A stretch of 47,452 nucleotides of DNA from Leptolyngbyaceae cyanobacterium M33_DOE_097 (GTDB lineage Bacteria; Cyanobacteriota; Cyanobacteriia; Leptolyngbyales; Leptolyngbyaceae): contig DVDV01000430.1 of the NCBI GenBank assembly GCA_015296075.1, positions 1-47,452 of the forward strand. The letters are read 5' to 3'. Positions 45,693-47,452 of this stretch are shown in pieces (positions within the stretch are counted from its first letter, which is position 1; each line of letters opens with the position of its first letter). The position numbers were made by a program, and so were the translations under genes. The notes beneath the pieces were generated by a model. The model saw only the letters and a program-made list of their open reading frames with translations. It searched no databases and was not told the DNA's origin.

Positions 45693-46316
45693 ATGAGTAA
45701 CTTCTGCATTTGCGACGGGGATCTTTCCACCTCTGATCTTGAAGCCTACTTAAGTGCTGCAACGATCGCCGTAGATACTGAAACAATGGGGCTGCTACCC
45801 CACCGCGATCGCCTCTGTCTAGTGCAACTTTGTGATGAGCGCGATCGGGTAACTGTTGTTCGGATTGAGCGCGGTCAACGAGAAGCCCCTCATCTTAAGC
45901 AACTGCTTGAAGCCGAGACAATTCTCAAGATCTTTCACTTTGCCCGGTTTGACGTCGCGACGTTGCAACATCATCTAGGGATTTATGTAAAACCCTTGTT
46001 TTGCACCAAGATTGCCAGCAAACTCGCACGTACCTACACACCCAAGCATGGGTTAAAAGATTTGCTGGTCGAACTTGAGCAGGTTGAGTTAGACAAAACA
46101 GCCCAAAGCTCTGACTGGGGCAACGCGGCTAATCTCAGTGATGACCAACTGCGGTATGCAGCCAACGATGTGCGCTACCTGATCAGCGCGCACCAAAAAC
46201 TAATCACCATGCTCAAGCGCGAAGAACGATGGGAACTGGCGCAGCAGTGCTTTGAATGTATACCTGTGTTTGCAGCGTTAGACTTGATGCAATATCAAGG
46301 AATTTTTGAACACTAG
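45693..46316 (+). CDS. rnd: Ribonuclease D-like 3'-5' exonuclease
   Basis: 207 aa. The DEDDy exonuclease motifs are complete: ExoI VDTETMGL (near 27-34), ExoII with HFARFDVATLQHHL (near 88-101), and ExoIII YAANDVRYL (near 155-163), with the tyrosine of the y-subtype. The C-terminal HRDC domain of E. coli RNase D is absent, as in many cyanobacterial and short bacterial homologues. It should trim the 3' ends of tRNA precursors or other small RNAs. A single gene. Confidence 0.93.
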   Translation: MSNFCICDGDLSTSDLEAYLSAATIAVDTETMGLLPHRDRLCLVQLCDERDRVTVVRIERGQREAPHLKQLLEAETILKIFHFARFDVATLQHHLGIYVKPLFCTKIASKLARTYTPKHGLKDLLVELEQVELDKTAQSSDWGNAANLSDDQLRYAANDVRYLISAHQKLITMLKREERWELAQQCFECIPVFAALDLMQYQGIFEH

Positions 46317-46325
46317 CCTAACGCT

Positions 46326-47126
46326 TTACCATTCGTGAGCAGGCACTCGGCGGCGATCGCTATGGGCTACCTGATGTTTAGAGTGAGGAACCCGCATACT
46401 CGGTTGAGCCGAAGCCTGCAACTGCTCTCGCTGCGTCAACAGCTGCAAACCCGCAATTACCGCATCACGTACGATCGGCTCATTTTCAGATCGAAGCATT
46501 AACCGGAAGTAGTCTCTCAGCTCTTTCCGCTGGGGGTGCGATGCTTCTAAATTGATCGCGATCGCGATCAACTGCCTGACAGCAATCAAGCGCTTTAGCG
46601 CTTCGCGATGGGTTAAATCATTAACGAGATCCGCTGAATCAGGCTGCTTTGAATGAGCCTGATGATCGAGTAAATGCCGTATAAGTAGAAAAATAACTCC
46701 AACGGTTCCAGCCCCTTGTAGCAAAGAGCCAATCGCAATCCAAGCATTTGAAGACTCAACCCAAATTGAAGCGGCTAAATAGGTTGAGAAGCTGACTAAC
46801 CCACCACTCGCGATCGCCAGAGACACAGGATTGTTGAAACGATTGAATTGTTTCAACAACACAGATGGGTACTCGATTTGACGCTTTTGGTAGTGGCGTA
46901 AAAACAACACCACAGCCACCCCAACGCCTGTCGCCAGCACTAAGCGACCATTCCAAAACATAAGTGTCATCGCACCAACAGACACTAACAACCAATTGTT
47001 TGAGCGACCGAGCCACTGCTGGGGGAGCTGGTTTTTAGCAGCCACAATAATCTCTCGCAAAGGAATTGTTTGCACCGCACTGCGGACATAGTGCCAGTCA
47101 AATTCGGTCGAAGAAGCCTTTACCAC
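46326..47126 (-). CDS. Armadillo-type fold membrane protein
   Basis: 266 aa from a GTG start. Two pairs of membrane helices lie at about 45-80 (LVSVGAMTLMFWNGRLVLA and following) and 100-155 (SLAIASGGLVSFSTYLAA, then LLQGAGTVGVIFLLI). The cytosolic C-terminal region has a HEAT/armadillo-like pattern (NDLTHREALKRLIAVRQLIA, YFRLMLRSENEPIVRDAVIAG). This matches uncharacterised cyanobacterial proteins annotated as armadillo-type. It is convergent with the RNase D gene, with only 9 bases between the stop codons. Confidence 0.8.
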   Translation of the reverse strand: MVKASSTEFDWHYVRSAVQTIPLREIIVAAKNQLPQQWLGRSNNWLLVSVGAMTLMFWNGRLVLATGVGVAVVLFLRHYQKRQIEYPSVLLKQFNRFNNPVSLAIASGGLVSFSTYLAASIWVESSNAWIAIGSLLQGAGTVGVIFLLIRHLLDHQAHSKQPDSADLVNDLTHREALKRLIAVRQLIAIAINLEASHPQRKELRDYFRLMLRSENEPIVRDAVIAGLQLLTQREQLQASAQPSMRVPHSKHQVAHSDRRRVPAHEW

Positions 47127-47345
47127 GGTCGAGTTTTAAGAACGCTGAGTTTGGACAACAGATACATCTAAGGATACAGCGTGCGCGAGATTTGAGTCAT
47201 GTTTTACTTAAAATAAAGAATCCTAAAAAAATATCAGTCGGAAAGACTTGATTTCCGTTTCTACGGCAGTCCTAGCTGATGTGTGAAATGAGTGCAATGG
47301 TGGGCAAGCACCGCTAGTGCAGGCTAGCAGGAGTGACTGACCAGC
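47127..47345. other. Spacer between membrane protein gene and transposase fragment
   Basis: About 220 bases. One end of an insertion sequence is expected between here and the transposase stop codon, but I cannot place its terminal inverted repeat from one end alone. Confidence 0.4.
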
Positions 47346-47452
47346 TTAGATGACTTGATCAAACCCTTTAAACTTCCAGACAAAAGGCTTGGCAAAGGTG
47401 CGGTTGAAGTAGTCAATGAAGCTCAAGATCTGCTGCTCTAAATCAGCTGTGG
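47346..47452 (-). mobile_element. IS630-like transposase, C-terminal fragment cut by the window edge
   Basis: The last 34 codons of a minus-strand frame run off the window: LEQQILSFIDYFNRTFAKPF then VWKFKGFDQVI and stop. The pattern LxxxIxxFIxxYNxxxAKPFxWxxxG is typical of the end of IS630-family DDE transposases. The insertion sequence continues beyond position 47452. Whether it is intact cannot be judged here. Confidence 0.75.

Overview
The window is chromosomal DNA from a cyanobacterium. The evidence is photosystem I subunit PsaD, the tiny photosystem II protein Psb30/Ycf12, an NTRC-type thioredoxin reductase-thioredoxin fusion, several cyanobacteria-only families (DUF2605, DUF2973, DUF4278, DICT-domain kinase) and very frequent copies of the HIP1 octamer GCGATCGC, both inside genes and between them. 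Gene content (NTRC, a PEP-CTERM protein, many sensor kinases) fits a filamentous or Leptolyngbya-like lineage, but the genus cannot be fixed from the sequence alone. No rRNA, tRNA, CRISPR array or prophage was seen.

Layout. 1-3100: an unrecognised small gene and three protein or metabolite repair genes (RidA, a Nudix hydrolase, MsrA). 3100-10860: a two-component cluster, with a divergent LuxR-type response regulator, two tandem and clearly paralogous sensor kinases, a CheY/Rcp1-like receiver, and two receiver-kinase hybrids. 10860-11320: repeat-rich spacer. 11320-19010: NTRC, a KtrB-type potassium channel subunit, an Amt ammonium transporter with a perfect NtcA box, UvrC and an overlapping exported small protein. 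19440-24390: a secreted PEP-CTERM amidase, a DUF1361 membrane protein and a DICT-GAF histidine kinase. 24590-27020: psaD with an HLR1-like upstream site, an unknown gene and ahcY. 27250-30050: a DUF4278 protein, a DM13 lipoprotein divergent from an ECF sigma/anti-sigma pair. 30220-33330: LOG-family protein, GH133-type debranching enzyme, psb30. 33500-36180: YkgJ-like protein, two half-size GDT1/UPF0016 transporters, glutaredoxin and glutathione synthetase. 36500-40160: a second DUF4278 protein and a divergently arranged iron-type ABC permease and ATPase. 40230-47130: ThrRS, DUF2605, DUF2973, a membrane GTPase, a Roadblock-like protein, RNase D and an armadillo-type membrane protein. The right edge cuts an IS630-like transposase.

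How the genes fit together. Three themes recur. One is redox and damage control (MsrA, RidA, NTRC, GrxC, GshB, AhcY, UvrC). Another is signalling (seven histidine kinases or receivers plus an ECF/anti-sigma pair). The third is membrane ion supply (K+, NH4+, Mn2+/H+, Fe3+). Most genes look like single units bounded by recognisable terminators rather than long operons.

The least explained material is non-coding. There is a ~100-bp element present in two inverted copies 11 kb apart (10854-10942 and 22078-22178). A MITE-like palindrome abuts, and apparently supplies, the stop codon of the NTRC gene. Other GC-rich palindromes occur, one hairpin is built from HIP1 sequence, and a pseudoknot-capable spacer lies at 36914-36970. 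I did not find a clearly new multi-gene system. The best candidates for follow-up are the kinase cluster, the dispersed repeat pair and the GTPase/Roadblock locus.
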